DNA from: JAHIKV01 sp963733145 | Lineage (GTDB): Bacteria > Planctomycetota > Planctomycetia > Pirellulales > Thermoguttaceae | Direction of reading: 5' to 3' | DNA length: 64,000 nucleotides | Assembly: GCA_963733145.1 (NCBI GenBank) | Contig: CAVTCJ010000002.1 | Location: 332,046 to 396,045, forward strand | Shown: positions 54,274 through 62,314 of the stretch, one piece after another | Numbering within the stretch: position 1 is the first letter of the stretch | Layout of the letters: each line of letters starts with the position of its first letter | Notes under the pieces: model-generated | The model's input: the letters and a program-made list of their open reading frames with translations, nothing else | The model's database searches: none | Told to the model about the DNA's origin: nothing | Translations under genes and position numbers: made by a program

Positions 54274-54504
54274 ATGTTCAGTCGTATTGAGTGCAATCCG
54301 GATGTCCTCGGCGGGAAGCCCTGCCTCAGAGGGACCCGTATCAGCGTGGAGTTCCTCCTGGAATTGGTGGCCTCGGGCGCAAGCCGCGATGACATCCTGC
54401 GAGCGTATCCCCAGTTGGCGGCGGAGGACGTTGAGGAAGCCCTGCGGTACGCCGTCCATTTCCTGGAAAACGACGTCCTGGTGTCTGCGGAGGTGGGGCC
54501 GTGA
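54274..54504 (+). CDS. DUF433 antitoxin-like protein
   Basis: A 76-residue DUF433 protein (FSRIECNPDVLGGKPCLRGTRISVEFLLELVASGASRDDILRAYPQLAAEDVEEALRYAVHFLEND), a DNA-binding fold typical of small antitoxins. The stop overlaps the GTG start of the DUF5615 gene (GTGA), implying translational coupling. Together they resemble the widely distributed DUF433/DUF5615 putative toxin-antitoxin pair. Confidence 0.85.
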   Translation: MFSRIECNPDVLGGKPCLRGTRISVEFLLELVASGASRDDILRAYPQLAAEDVEEALRYAVHFLENDVLVSAEVGP

Positions 54505-54880
54505 GGCTGCGGGATTTCGCCTTCCTGGCCGACGAGAACGTCCATCCCGCCGTGGTGGCCGGACTCGCGCGATGGGCGGCGACGTTCTGGACGTCCCCGG
54601 CAGCGGCTGGTCGGGGTCGGACGATGCCGCGCTCTTGCGGCGGGCGCAGTCGATGAACCGTGTTGTGCTCACGCATGACAAAGACTTCGGTGCATTGTCC
54701 ATTGGCCGCTTGGAACCGCTGCTGGGAGTGGTCTTTCTGCGGCCGGGCCATATCGATCCTGCCTTCACCCTCGAGACCCTGCAATTCTTGCTCGCCCGGA
54801 ATCCCGAGGTTACTCCGCCGTTCCTCTTGGTTGCCAAACGGACGGGCAACACCGTGAGCGTCCGGGTCCGGAACCTGTAG
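54501..54880 (+). CDS. DUF5615 PIN-like protein, putative toxin (one frameshift)
   Basis: A Mut7-C/PIN-like protein of about 125 residues. The first frame gives FAFLADENVHPAVVAGLAR with the N-terminal acidic motif (ADEN). After an indel near 54567 the second gives GGDVLDVPGSGWSGSDDAALLRRAQSMNRVVLTHDKDFGALSIGR, including the central acidic THDKDFG motif, and GVVFLRPGHIDPAFTL. The GTG start overlaps the DUF433 stop. Predicted RNase toxin; activity unproven for this group. Confidence 0.8.
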
Positions 54881-54982
54881 ACGCTTCGAGCATCCCGATC
54901 GCGCTCCACGCGCCGACAGAGAGCGCTTCGTGACGGCGCGGGAGCGGAACCAAATCAAATTCCAAATCAACAAATCTCCAAA

Positions 54983-55816
54983 TCACCTCCGCTTCTTCCA
55001 GGCGTAGCAGAGCAGGCCCGCCAAGCCCGCGGACAAAAGCGCCAAGGTCGAGGGTTTCCGGAATCGGCGCCGTGCGCCGAAGCCGATGTTGTCGATCATC
55101 GCCGAACAGCCCGTTAGGCTGACGAGGTCGATTCGAGAGTTGATTCCGAGGGCTTCATACTGACCTCCTGTCTGCGAGATTCCCATCGCCTTGTTGACCA
55201 GTCCCGTGAAGTTGGTGAACGTAGTCTGGTTCAGCGTCATGTCTCGGCCGGCCAAGGTTGCCTGGCCGCCGGTGACGGAGAAATCGTAGGTCAAGCGGAA
55301 CTCGTACCAGTGGTCGGCCACAATGTCGCCGTTGGTGCCCGGGTACTCCGTGCCCGTAGCGGCGCGAATGTACGGCTTGAGCGGGTACGGGGAGGTGGCG
55401 TCATAAACAATGCCGGCTAGTCCGAAAAGTTGATTAGTTTGGCCGAACCAACGGATTCCCACGGTCGGGGCCGCCAGGGTGGCCTTGTCCTGGAAATAGA
55501 AATTGACCGAGTCGCCGGGGTTGAAGAAGAAGGGCGTGTCGAAGAGCTTGTAAGCAGAGGAGCCCTTTTGACCCGCCGTGGTTTGTCTTCCCATGACGTT
55601 GCTGGTGTTTAGTCCGTTGCCGCTGATGACGTACGAATCCTCCCATCCCGTCACTGTGTTAATTTCGTTCCAGCCATCCTGGCTGGGGCTGCTTATTTTG
55701 CCGAGAGACAAGTTGTCGAAATTGTACGACCAGAGGAGGGTTTCGGCCTGTACGGTCCCAGCGCTCATCAGCAACGCGGCCGAAATCAGAACACATGCAT
55801 TAAACTTCGTCTTCAT
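54983..55816 (-). CDS. Secreted protein with PEP-CTERM-like C-terminus
   Basis: A 277-residue protein with signal peptide MKTKFNACVLISAALLMSAG, a domain of beta strands (WSYNFDNLSLGKISSPSQDGWNEI, RIDLVSLTGCSAMIDNIGFG) and a C-terminal segment RKPSTLALLSAGLAGLLCYAW KKRR. The sorting signal normally reads PEPSTLALL; here the bases give RFRKPST. The nearby frame reads IPE-, so two compensating indels probably hide an authentic PEP motif. It would be anchored by exosortase at the cell surface. Upstream, on the same strand, lie the ECF sigma and FecR genes. Confidence 0.75.
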   Translation of the reverse strand: MKTKFNACVLISAALLMSAGTVQAETLLWSYNFDNLSLGKISSPSQDGWNEINTVTGWEDSYVISGNGLNTSNVMGRQTTAGQKGSSAYKLFDTPFFFNPGDSVNFYFQDKATLAAPTVGIRWFGQTNQLFGLAGIVYDATSPYPLKPYIRAATGTEYPGTNGDIVADHWYEFRLTYDFSVTGGQATLAGRDMTLNQTTFTNFTGLVNKAMGISQTGGQYEALGINSRIDLVSLTGCSAMIDNIGFGARRRFRKPSTLALLSAGLAGLLCYAWKKRR

Positions 55817-55932
55817 CACTAGGTCTCCCAAAAAAAAGGTGATTGAACAAGAAACACATACGCCAAACACGCTGTTTTGCGATGGGCCACCCGCCCACAA
55901 CACTTCGCTCCGTCTCCGAGAATCGCGGTCGT

Positions 55933-57699
55933 CTATTGGCCCTCCTTTCGGTTGTCCGGATCGACTGCAACCATTTCCAGCACGGGATCGCCGAGGAGCA
56001 GCCAATCGTTGTCGATTCCGTTGCCGCCGTCGGTGGAGACGAGGGTTAGGAACCGATCATCGGGGCCAATCTCGACGTCCACGTGGAACGCGCCGTCCTT
56101 CAGTCGGATGCCCGTCCGCTTGGACTTCACGCGACCGTCGACGAAGACCCATAGATCGGCCAGACCGTCGGCTTTTGGATCCAAGGTGCGGGCATCGGCC
56201 ATTGCCGCGATTGCCGCCAGCCGCGCGGGCCGCACGTCGGCGAAGGTCCTTCGCACGGCCTGGAGATCGAAGGTAATACCCATGTTGGCGTTGAACGCCA
56301 ACAAACCGCGGCCGTCGGGCGTGAACTGGGGGCAATTGCCGATCGCCCGAATCCAATTCACGTAGGAAGCGTCTTTGGCGATTTTCGCCGCGCGCGGCCA
56401 GAGCGAGCCCCATGTTGCGCCGGTGTTGGCGGGGAAGTCGTCGAAAGTGTGTCCGGCGGAATCGAGTTGGACCGGACCGACGCGTGTATCTGGCACAAAC
56501 ACACCGTCAACGAACCTGAGCCAGTAGACGGGCCGGTAAACACCCCAGCCGCGGCGATATTCATTGATGAATTCGGTGGTTTGCTCGCCTGTGACTTGAT
56601 CGATGCCGCAGCCGCGACGATGGCCCGTGCCGTTCCCGCCGGCAACGATGTCCAGCAGATCGAGGCACTTGGGCGGCTCGTAGATTCGGCGGGCGAACTT
56701 CGGCGTTTCCCCGGTCTTGGTACCGGCTACAATCCGCGACTTGCCGGTTTTATGGTCCTTTTCCACCCGCGCCGATTCGTTGGCCTGCAACACAAGGCTG
56801 CCCTCACCCCCGACCCCTCTCCCTGCGGGAGAGGGGAGATCGTCGCCGACGGTTTGCACTTTCACCGAGCCGCGGAAAACATAAGAAATGGTGTTGCCCT
56901 CTTTGCTCACTTCGACGCCGAACTCCGTGCCCAGGTCGGTGACGATGGCCGTGGGGGTGCGGACGAAAAACAAGGATGAAGGATGAAGGATGAAGGATGA
57001 GGGCCTTGGCCCCGATGCCTGACCCCTGACCCCTGACCTCTGACCCCTCCTCTTCTCCACCTGCGCCGTCAGTTTTCCCAGCGAGAGGAAGCCGCCCGTG
57101 CGGGACTCTACCTGGTACGTGCAAGGTCCTTCGAGGATCACTTTTGCCCCGGTGTCGTAGGTGACTTCCATCAACCCGGCGGACAAAGCGTATTTGCGTC
57201 CCCGTGGAACCGACGCCCCAATGTAAGTTTGCGTATCGGGATCGGCCCAGCGGCAATCCTTCATCCCGGTGACGCGGCCGACGGACACCCAGGGCGTTTC
57301 CAGGCCCTGAGTTGTCTGAGGCGCTTCGACGATCTGCGGGTAATGGCTGATTTTGTAAGCCCAGGCCCCCAGCAGCATCACCGCCAGAATCAGCGCGGCG
57401 ACGAGGTATGAGAGCGGGCCGGTTTGAGAGAGCCAGCCGAAAACGCCCGGCCACGTTCCGGCGGAAGCACCGACTGCGGCGGTCAGGACCGGCGCCGGCG
57501 CGGCGTCGGCGGCCTCGCGCCGCCCGGCCCGCGATTGGAGATTGTCCCGAATCAGGCTGTTCAGCCGGGCAAACCGCCAGAAGGCGTCGCGGGCGTCGGG
57601 CGAGTCGAGCAGCATCCGCTCCAACTCCCGCCGATCCGCGCCGCTCAGGGCGCCGTCGACGTGACGGTTCAGCAGGTCTTCCAGCCGCGCCAGGTCCAT
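55933..57699 (-). CDS. FecR-domain protein with C-terminal NPCBM/LamG-like region
   Basis: A 588-residue membrane protein. Residues 1-75 resemble an anti-sigma N-terminus (DLARLEDLLNRHVDGALSGADRRELERMLLD). A single helix near 97-117 (LSYLVAALILAVMLLGAWAY) leads to a FecR domain: LMEVTYDTGAKVILEGPCTYQVES...LSLGKLTAQV and FFVRTPTAIVTDLGTEFGVEV. The C-terminal third (YRPVYWLRFVDGVF...LWVFVDGRVK) is NPCBM-like. Heptamers encode residues about 217-242 and a family D palindrome encodes about 287-300, both in frame. It directly follows the ECF sigma gene, suggesting a sigma/anti-sigma pair. Confidence 0.85.
   Translation of the reverse strand: MDLARLEDLLNRHVDGALSGADRRELERMLLDSPDARDAFWRFARLNSLIRDNLQSRAGRREAADAAPAPVLTAAVGASAGTWPGVFGWLSQTGPLSYLVAALILAVMLLGAWAYKISHYPQIVEAPQTTQGLETPWVSVGRVTGMKDCRWADPDTQTYIGASVPRGRKYALSAGLMEVTYDTGAKVILEGPCTYQVESRTGGFLSLGKLTAQVEKRRGQRSGVRGQASGPRPSSFILHPSSLFFVRTPTAIVTDLGTEFGVEVSKEGNTISYVFRGSVKVQTVGDDLPSPAGRGVGGEGSLVLQANESARVEKDHKTGKSRIVAGTKTGETPKFARRIYEPPKCLDLLDIVAGGNGTGHRRGCGIDQVTGEQTTEFINEYRRGWGVYRPVYWLRFVDGVFVPDTRVGPVQLDSAGHTFDDFPANTGATWGSLWPRAAKIAKDASYVNWIRAIGNCPQFTPDGRGLLAFNANMGITFDLQAVRRTFADVRPARLAAIAAMADARTLDPKADGLADLWVFVDGRVKSKRTGIRLKDGAFHVDVEIGPDDRFLTLVSTDGGNGIDNDWLLLGDPVLEMVAVDPDNRKEGQ
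56799..56838. repeat. Family D palindrome inside fecR
   Basis: GCCCTCACCCCCGACCCCTC followed by GGGAGAGGGGA arm, in frame; it encodes the DLPSPAGRGVGGEGSL stretch on the minus strand. Confidence 0.85.
56972..57048. repeat. Heptanucleotide tandem repeats within fecR
   Basis: Four units of AAGGATG (56972-56999) followed after 14 nt by five units of the GACCCCT type (57014-57048; one reads GATGCCT). They lie inside the coding sequence. Since seven is not a multiple of three, gain or loss of one unit would shift the reading frame. Confidence 0.85.
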
Positions 57700-57700
57700 T

Positions 57701-58321
57701 CTAACGTTGTCTCCACTTCATTTGTGGTGCCGGCGTCCCGCCAGCCGCCGAAATAATGCAGGCGGGACGCCTGCACCACAATGAAAAATCAACGGAATTC
57801 CTCTTGTTTCGCTTTACGTTCGAGGCAATCGCGAACAGCGCCCGCGCCCGGGAGAGGGCCACGTAGACCGACTCCGGCGTCCATTGCAACCGCCGCGCGA
57901 TCTCTGCCGGTTTGCACGTCTCGCCGTAACGCAGGTCGATCACTTCCTTAGCGCGGGGAGACAGCTCATCCATGCATTCCTGCAACAACGCGCGGGCCTG
58001 TTCCGCCGAATCGTCGCGCGGGGCGTCGGCCGAGAGGGCTTCGATCACCTCGGGCGAGAGCGAGCTCATCTTGGCCCACGGCTGGCGCGTTGACTCGAGC
58101 ACCTTGAACTTGGCGATGGCCAGCACCCAGGCAAGGAAATCGGTCCCTTCGCGGAAGGCGTCGGCCTTGCCCGCCACGGTCAGAAAGCACTCCTGCAGCA
58201 CGTCCTCGGCGCGGTTGAAGTCGGGCAGAAAGGCCTCGATGAAACCGCGAATCGCGGAGACGTGTTTGACGAACAGTTGTTCGACCAGGCGCGTCTGTCG
58301 GCGTTGTTCGCTGTCTGCCAT
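57701..58321 (-). CDS. ECF RNA polymerase sigma factor (Planctomycete type) with repeat-encoded tail
   Basis: An intact 206-residue sigma-70 family factor. Region 2: VKHVSAIRGFIEAFLPDFNRAEDVLQECFLTVAGKADAF (residues 18-56) and FLAWVLAIAKFKVLES. Region 4: LLQECMDELSPRAKEVIDLRYGETCKPAEIARRLQWTPESVYVALSRAR (helix-turn-helix). It resembles the Rhodopirellula/Verrucomicrobium ECF group. The last ~25 residues (VDFSLWCRRPACIISAAGGT PAP) are encoded by a family G palindrome and differ from the family. The FecR gene starts 2 nt after the stop, supporting an operon. Confidence 0.92.
   Translation of the reverse strand: MADSEQRRQTRLVEQLFVKHVSAIRGFIEAFLPDFNRAEDVLQECFLTVAGKADAFREGTDFLAWVLAIAKFKVLESTRQPWAKMSSLSPEVIEALSADAPRDDSAEQARALLQECMDELSPRAKEVIDLRYGETCKPAEIARRLQWTPESVYVALSRARALFAIASNVKRNKRNSVDFSLWCRRPACIISAAGGTPAPQMKWRQR
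57724..57780. repeat. Family G palindrome at the 3' end of the ECF gene
   Basis: GTGGTGCCGGCGTCCCGCCA paired with GGCGGGACGCCTGCACCAC, read in frame by the sigma factor C-terminus. Partner copy at 50012-50068. Confidence 0.85.
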
Positions 58322-58575
58322 GCAGGAATTCTCCCCAACATATAATGATGATTGCCCCGCGGAACCTTAGTAAAAAATGTTGAAAAGAACCTGGGCCGAG
58401 CGACAGAAAAAGACCGGCGGCGGAGAGGGATGTTTTCATAAGTCGATAAGACACAAGCACATGCGACGACAGCTATCGATCACCAAGTCGATAATGTCGT
58501 TCCAATGAAACGCCCCGCGACTGCGGTCGTGGGGGATCGTGGCGTTCTCTCCCCCCGCCGGACGCAGCCGGCGGG

Positions 58576-58710
58576 CGTTTAACCCGGATTATTCATAAAC
58601 ACGAAGGAACATTGTCATTCTGAGCGCAGCGAATAATCTGGGCTGTTTGCGGCGCATCGGAGATCCTTCGCCTGCGCTCAGGATGACGTCTATGAATAAT
58701 CCGGGTTAAC
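58576..58710. mobile_element. MITE with IS1380-like ends and REP core (copy 2)
   Basis: About 130 bp bounded by AACCCGGATTATTCATAAAC and TATGAATAATCCGGGTTAA. The interior (GTCATTCTGAGCGCAGCGAA ... CGCTCAGGATGAC) is the same as in copy 1 but inverted. It lies in the 412-nt gap between the ECF sigma start and the nadA 3' end; the rest of that gap shows no gene. Confidence 0.8.
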
Positions 58711-58733
58711 CGACATCAACAGACGGTAGCCGG

Positions 58734-59871
58734 TCACTTCACTTCCAGCATCCGCTTCAGGGCTTCCAGCGCCCAGCGGGCGGTCTCCGGCTCGACCTCG
58801 ATCACGTTCACCGGCGTGCCGGCCGCCAGGTTCTCGACCGCCCAGCAGAGGCCCGGCAGGTCGATGCGAAACATCGTCGGGCAGAGGCAGGACTCCTCCG
58901 AGAGCAGATAAATCTCCTGCTCGGGGTGCTCGCGGCGCAGGCGGTTGACCAGATGCACTTCGGTGCCGATGGCCCAGCGCGTGCCCGGCGGCGATTGCTC
59001 GATCGTCGCGGATGATGTAGCTGGTCGAGCCGACTGCGTCGGCGGCGTCGGCCACCTCCATCATGCACTCGGGATGGACGATGATCTTAATGCCGGGAAC
59101 CTTCGCGCGGAAGCGGACAACGTCTTCGGGGTGAATCTGCTGATGGATGCAGCAGTCGCCCCGCCAGAGGAGCACCCGGCCGGCGCGAAGCGCCTCGGCC
59201 GAGTTGCCGCCCAACTCGGTTTGGCGCGGGTCCCAGAGGGGCATTTGCGCCAGGGGGATGCCCATTGCGCGGGCGGTGTTGCGGCCCAGGTGCTGGTCGG
59301 GGAAGAACAACACCCGGCTGCGCTGCCGGAAGGCCCAATCGAGCGCGGCTCGGGCGTTGGACGAGGTGCAGACGATCCCGCCGCGACGGCCGCAAAAGGC
59401 CTTCAACTCGGCCGCCGAATTGACGTAGGTGATCGGCGTGAGGTCGTCGACGTCGATCACTTCGGCCAATTCGGCCCAGCATTTTTCCACCTGCCGGACG
59501 TCGGCCATGTCGGCCAGCGAGCAGCCGGCCGCGAGGTCGGGCAGAATGACCGGCACGCGCAGGCCGCCGCGGGCGGCCAGCCGCTCGGGCCGATTGGCCA
59601 GGATGTCGGCCGTTTCGGCCATGAAGTGGACGCCGCAGAAGACGATCGCCCGGCACTCCTCGCTGCCGGCCGCCAGTTCCGAGAGCTTGTAGCTGTCGCC
59701 GCGGAGGTCGGTCAGTTCGATGACTTCGTCGCGCTGGTAGTGGTGGCCGAGGATCAGCAGCCGGGGTCCCATTTCCGCCCGAACCCGCTGGATGCGTTCG
59801 GCCAGCAGGGGAAGGTCCAGCGATTCATAGTTCGATAAATCCAGCTTGGGCGTGGCGTGGGCGGTGGTCAC
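58734..59871 (-). CDS. nadA: Quinolinate synthase A (one frameshift)
   Basis: An iron-sulphur enzyme that condenses iminoaspartate with dihydroxyacetone phosphate in NAD synthesis. The long frame has LLILGHHYQRDEVIELTDLRGDSYKLSELAA, IVFCGVHFMAETADIL, ILPDLAAGCSLADMA, ITYVNSAAELKAFCGRRGGIVCTSSNA and HPECMMEVADAADAVGSTSYI. After a break near 59000 the C-terminal frame gives TEVHLVNRLRREHPEQEIYLLSEESCLCPTMFRIDL, with the last cluster cysteine near CLCPTM, ending LEALKRMLEVK at 58734. Full length about 375 residues. nadB and nadC are not nearby. Confidence 0.93.
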
Positions 59872-59903
59872 TTTTGTATTCTCGGTTTCGGAGACAGTTC
59901 ATT

Positions 59904-60058
59904 TAGCCCGCCGTGAATACACGGCGGTCAACGTGTGTGTAGGGTGGGACAAGCGAAGCGCAGTCCCACCAAGGCAATCCACGTTATTGGTGGGACTGCG
60001 CTTTGCTTGTCCCACCCTACTTTCCGCTGTGCCCCCGGTGTATTCACCGGGGGCTAAA
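59904..60058. repeat. Family J and A repeats upstream of nadA
   Basis: TTAGCCCGCCGTGAATACAC GGCGG (J-like), GTAGGGTGGGACAAGCGAAG paired with GCTTGTCCCACCCTAC (family A, 59939-60020), then CCCCCGGTGTATTCACCGGG GGCTAAA (J). The 464-nt divergent gap to the CLC gene (59872-60335) holds no gene. Confidence 0.85.
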
Positions 60059-60335
60059 TTGCGGTTTCTTCGATGTCGTGTTCTTCCGGAAGCCAATTTC
60101 AGGACACCCGCAAACTTTGTTTCATTGTATGGGGTTCCAAGGGGGGCGGCTAGTTCTGCGGCGGGCGATTACCAACATGGCGTTTTCTCATCCCGCCAAA
60201 CGGCAAATTTTAATCTCATGACAATCCAAAAGATGCACGTGCTACTCATCCGTTTGGGTGCCCCTTGTCAGAATGGGCTGGCCTGGGGAAAATACAGGAT
60301 TGTGTAATGATTGCGTAAGCGAAGGATTGTTGATA

Positions 60336-62222
60336 ATGGATCGGCCCTCGGAGGAATCAAACTCCCCTACCAGGCACTGGGCTTGGGTGCCTGAGTTCGT
60401 CAAGTTGGGACAGACTCGGTTTCGGACCCAGGGGCGACTCCTGGGTTTGGCGATTCTGGTGGGATTCGTCGCCGGCCTGGGGGCCATCGTGTTTTACGTG
60501 GCCACCCGCGCCGCGGAACAATACTCGATGGGCGTTCTGGCGGGCTACGACGCGACGCCCCACCCGGCGGGCGAGAGGGCCATCTCCTGGCTGCCCGAGA
60601 TCAACCCCCATTTTTACCCGTGGTTGTTGCTGGTGATTCCGACCGTGGGCGGGCTGCTCAGCGGGATTTTGGTCTACTCGCTCGCCCCGGAGGCCGAAGG
60701 GCACGGCACCGACGCGGTGATCGAGGCCTATCACCATCATCAGGGCGAAATCCGCCCCCGCGTCCCGATCGTGAAGATCATCGCCAGCGCGCTGACCCTG
60801 GGGACGGGTGGATCGGGGGGCCGCGAGGGGCCGATTGCGCAGATCGGGGCCGGTTTCGGCTCCGTGCTGGCCAACATGCTCCATCTCCGGCCGTCCGAAC
60901 GGCGAATTCTGATGGCGGCTGGAATGGGCGCCGGCATCGCCGCCATCTTCCGCGCGCCGCTGGCCGGGGCGCTGTTCGCCTCGGAAGTGCTCTATCGCTC
61001 GCCCGAGTTCGAGCCGGAAGTGATTATGCCGGCGGCCATCGCCTCGGTGGTTTCATACTGCACGCTGGGGGCCTACTCGGGCTGGGCGCCGCTTTTTTCC
61101 ATGCCCCATCTATCCTTCAGCAGCCCCCTGCAATTGGCGCCATATTTGTTGCTGGTGTTGTTCATGGTTCTGCTGGCGATGCTCTACACACGGACCTTTT
61201 ACGGCTGCGTGGCGGGGTTTCGCCGGGTGCCGCTGCCACCCCATTTTCGCCCCGCCATCGGCGCGTTTCTGACCGGCGCCGTGGCCCTCGGCTTGTACTA
61301 CGCCTTCGGCGGCGAAAAACACGTGCTCGCCGTCCTCTCCTTCGGCTACAGCGCCGTGCAGGAGGCGATCAACTCGGATACCACCGCCAGTGCTTGGATC
61401 CTGCTGGCCATCGCCCTGGGCAAGATCGCCACTACCAGTTTGACCATCGGCAGCGGCGGGTCGGGCGGCGTGTTCGGCCCCTCGATGGTCATCGGCGGCT
61501 GCGGCGGCGGGGCGCTGGGCTTGCTTCTCCATAGCTGGTGGCCCTGGCTGGTCCCGCATCCGGCCACATTCGTCATCGTGGGCATGGCCGGCTTTTTCGC
61601 CGCCGCCGCGAAAACGCCTTTCTCCACGCTGATTATCGTCAGCGAAATGACCGGCGGCTACGAACTCCTGCTGCCCGCGCTCTGGGTCTGCGCGCTGGCC
61701 TTCATCCTCTCCGACAAGCAGTCGATCTACTCCTCGCAGGTCGAGAGCCGGTCACAATCCCCGGCCCACCGCGGCACTTACGTCCGGCAGGTCCTTTCGG
61801 GCGTGCGGGTAAGCCAGTTCCTCAAGTCGGCGGTCGCGCCCTTGTCGCTGCATCCCAACGATCCGCTGAGCGCGATCCTCAGCCGGCTGAAAACCACCAC
61901 CTACTCGGTCCTGCCGGTGGTGGACGACGACAATCGGCTGCTGGGCGTGGTCAACCTGGAGGAGGTCCATCTGGCCGCACAGTCCTCCTCCTTGCAGTCC
62001 CTGGTGCTGGCCACCGACCTGATGCGCTCCGACATCGTGCCCCTTCAGCCCGGCGATCAACTGGATCGGGCGCTGGAACTGTTCGTGGAGAACGATCTCT
62101 TTGCGCTGCCGGTGGTCAACGATTTGCAGCGGCGGCGGCTGATCGGCATGGTCCGCCGCTTCGAGATTGCCAGCGCGTACCTGAAGCACGTTCACGGCAC
62201 GCGGTCGGGCAGCGAGGCGTAG
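60336..62222 (+). CDS. CLC-family chloride channel/transporter with CBS domains
   Basis: An intact 628-residue membrane protein. The CLC core has the selectivity and gating motifs GTGGSGGREGPIAQIGAGFGS (GREGP, with the gating Glu) and TIGSGGSGGVFGPSMVIGG (GGxFxP), with about ten helices from residue 35 to 460. The C-terminal cytosolic part (about 495-615) has two CBS domains (LKTTTYSVLPVVDDDNRLLGVV, ALELFVENDLFALPVVND). The proton-path glutamate outside these motifs could not be assigned, so channel or exchanger is undecided. ATG 60336 follows GGATTGTTGATA. Confidence 0.92.
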   Translation: MDRPSEESNSPTRHWAWVPEFVKLGQTRFRTQGRLLGLAILVGFVAGLGAIVFYVATRAAEQYSMGVLAGYDATPHPAGERAISWLPEINPHFYPWLLLVIPTVGGLLSGILVYSLAPEAEGHGTDAVIEAYHHHQGEIRPRVPIVKIIASALTLGTGGSGGREGPIAQIGAGFGSVLANMLHLRPSERRILMAAGMGAGIAAIFRAPLAGALFASEVLYRSPEFEPEVIMPAAIASVVSYCTLGAYSGWAPLFSMPHLSFSSPLQLAPYLLLVLFMVLLAMLYTRTFYGCVAGFRRVPLPPHFRPAIGAFLTGAVALGLYYAFGGEKHVLAVLSFGYSAVQEAINSDTTASAWILLAIALGKIATTSLTIGSGGSGGVFGPSMVIGGCGGGALGLLLHSWWPWLVPHPATFVIVGMAGFFAAAAKTPFSTLIIVSEMTGGYELLLPALWVCALAFILSDKQSIYSSQVESRSQSPAHRGTYVRQVLSGVRVSQFLKSAVAPLSLHPNDPLSAILSRLKTTTYSVLPVVDDDNRLLGVVNLEEVHLAAQSSSLQSLVLATDLMRSDIVPLQPGDQLDRALELFVENDLFALPVVNDLQRRRLIGMVRRFEIASAYLKHVHGTRSGSEA

Positions 62223-62249
62223 GTTCAGTAGTTCCAAATCCGGTACGTT

Positions 62250-62314
62250 CCCGTTTAGCGGCCGTCGGCACGACGGCCTGCGTCGCCAACGGGGCCGTCG
62301 TGCCGACGGCCGCT
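62250..62314. repeat. Palindrome downstream of the CLC gene
   Basis: TTAGCGGCCGTCGGCACGAC GGCC paired with GGCCGTCGTGCCGACGGCCG CTAA around a 17-nt loop, abutting the IS end. It may function as a transcription stop, but there is no T-tract. Confidence 0.75.
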
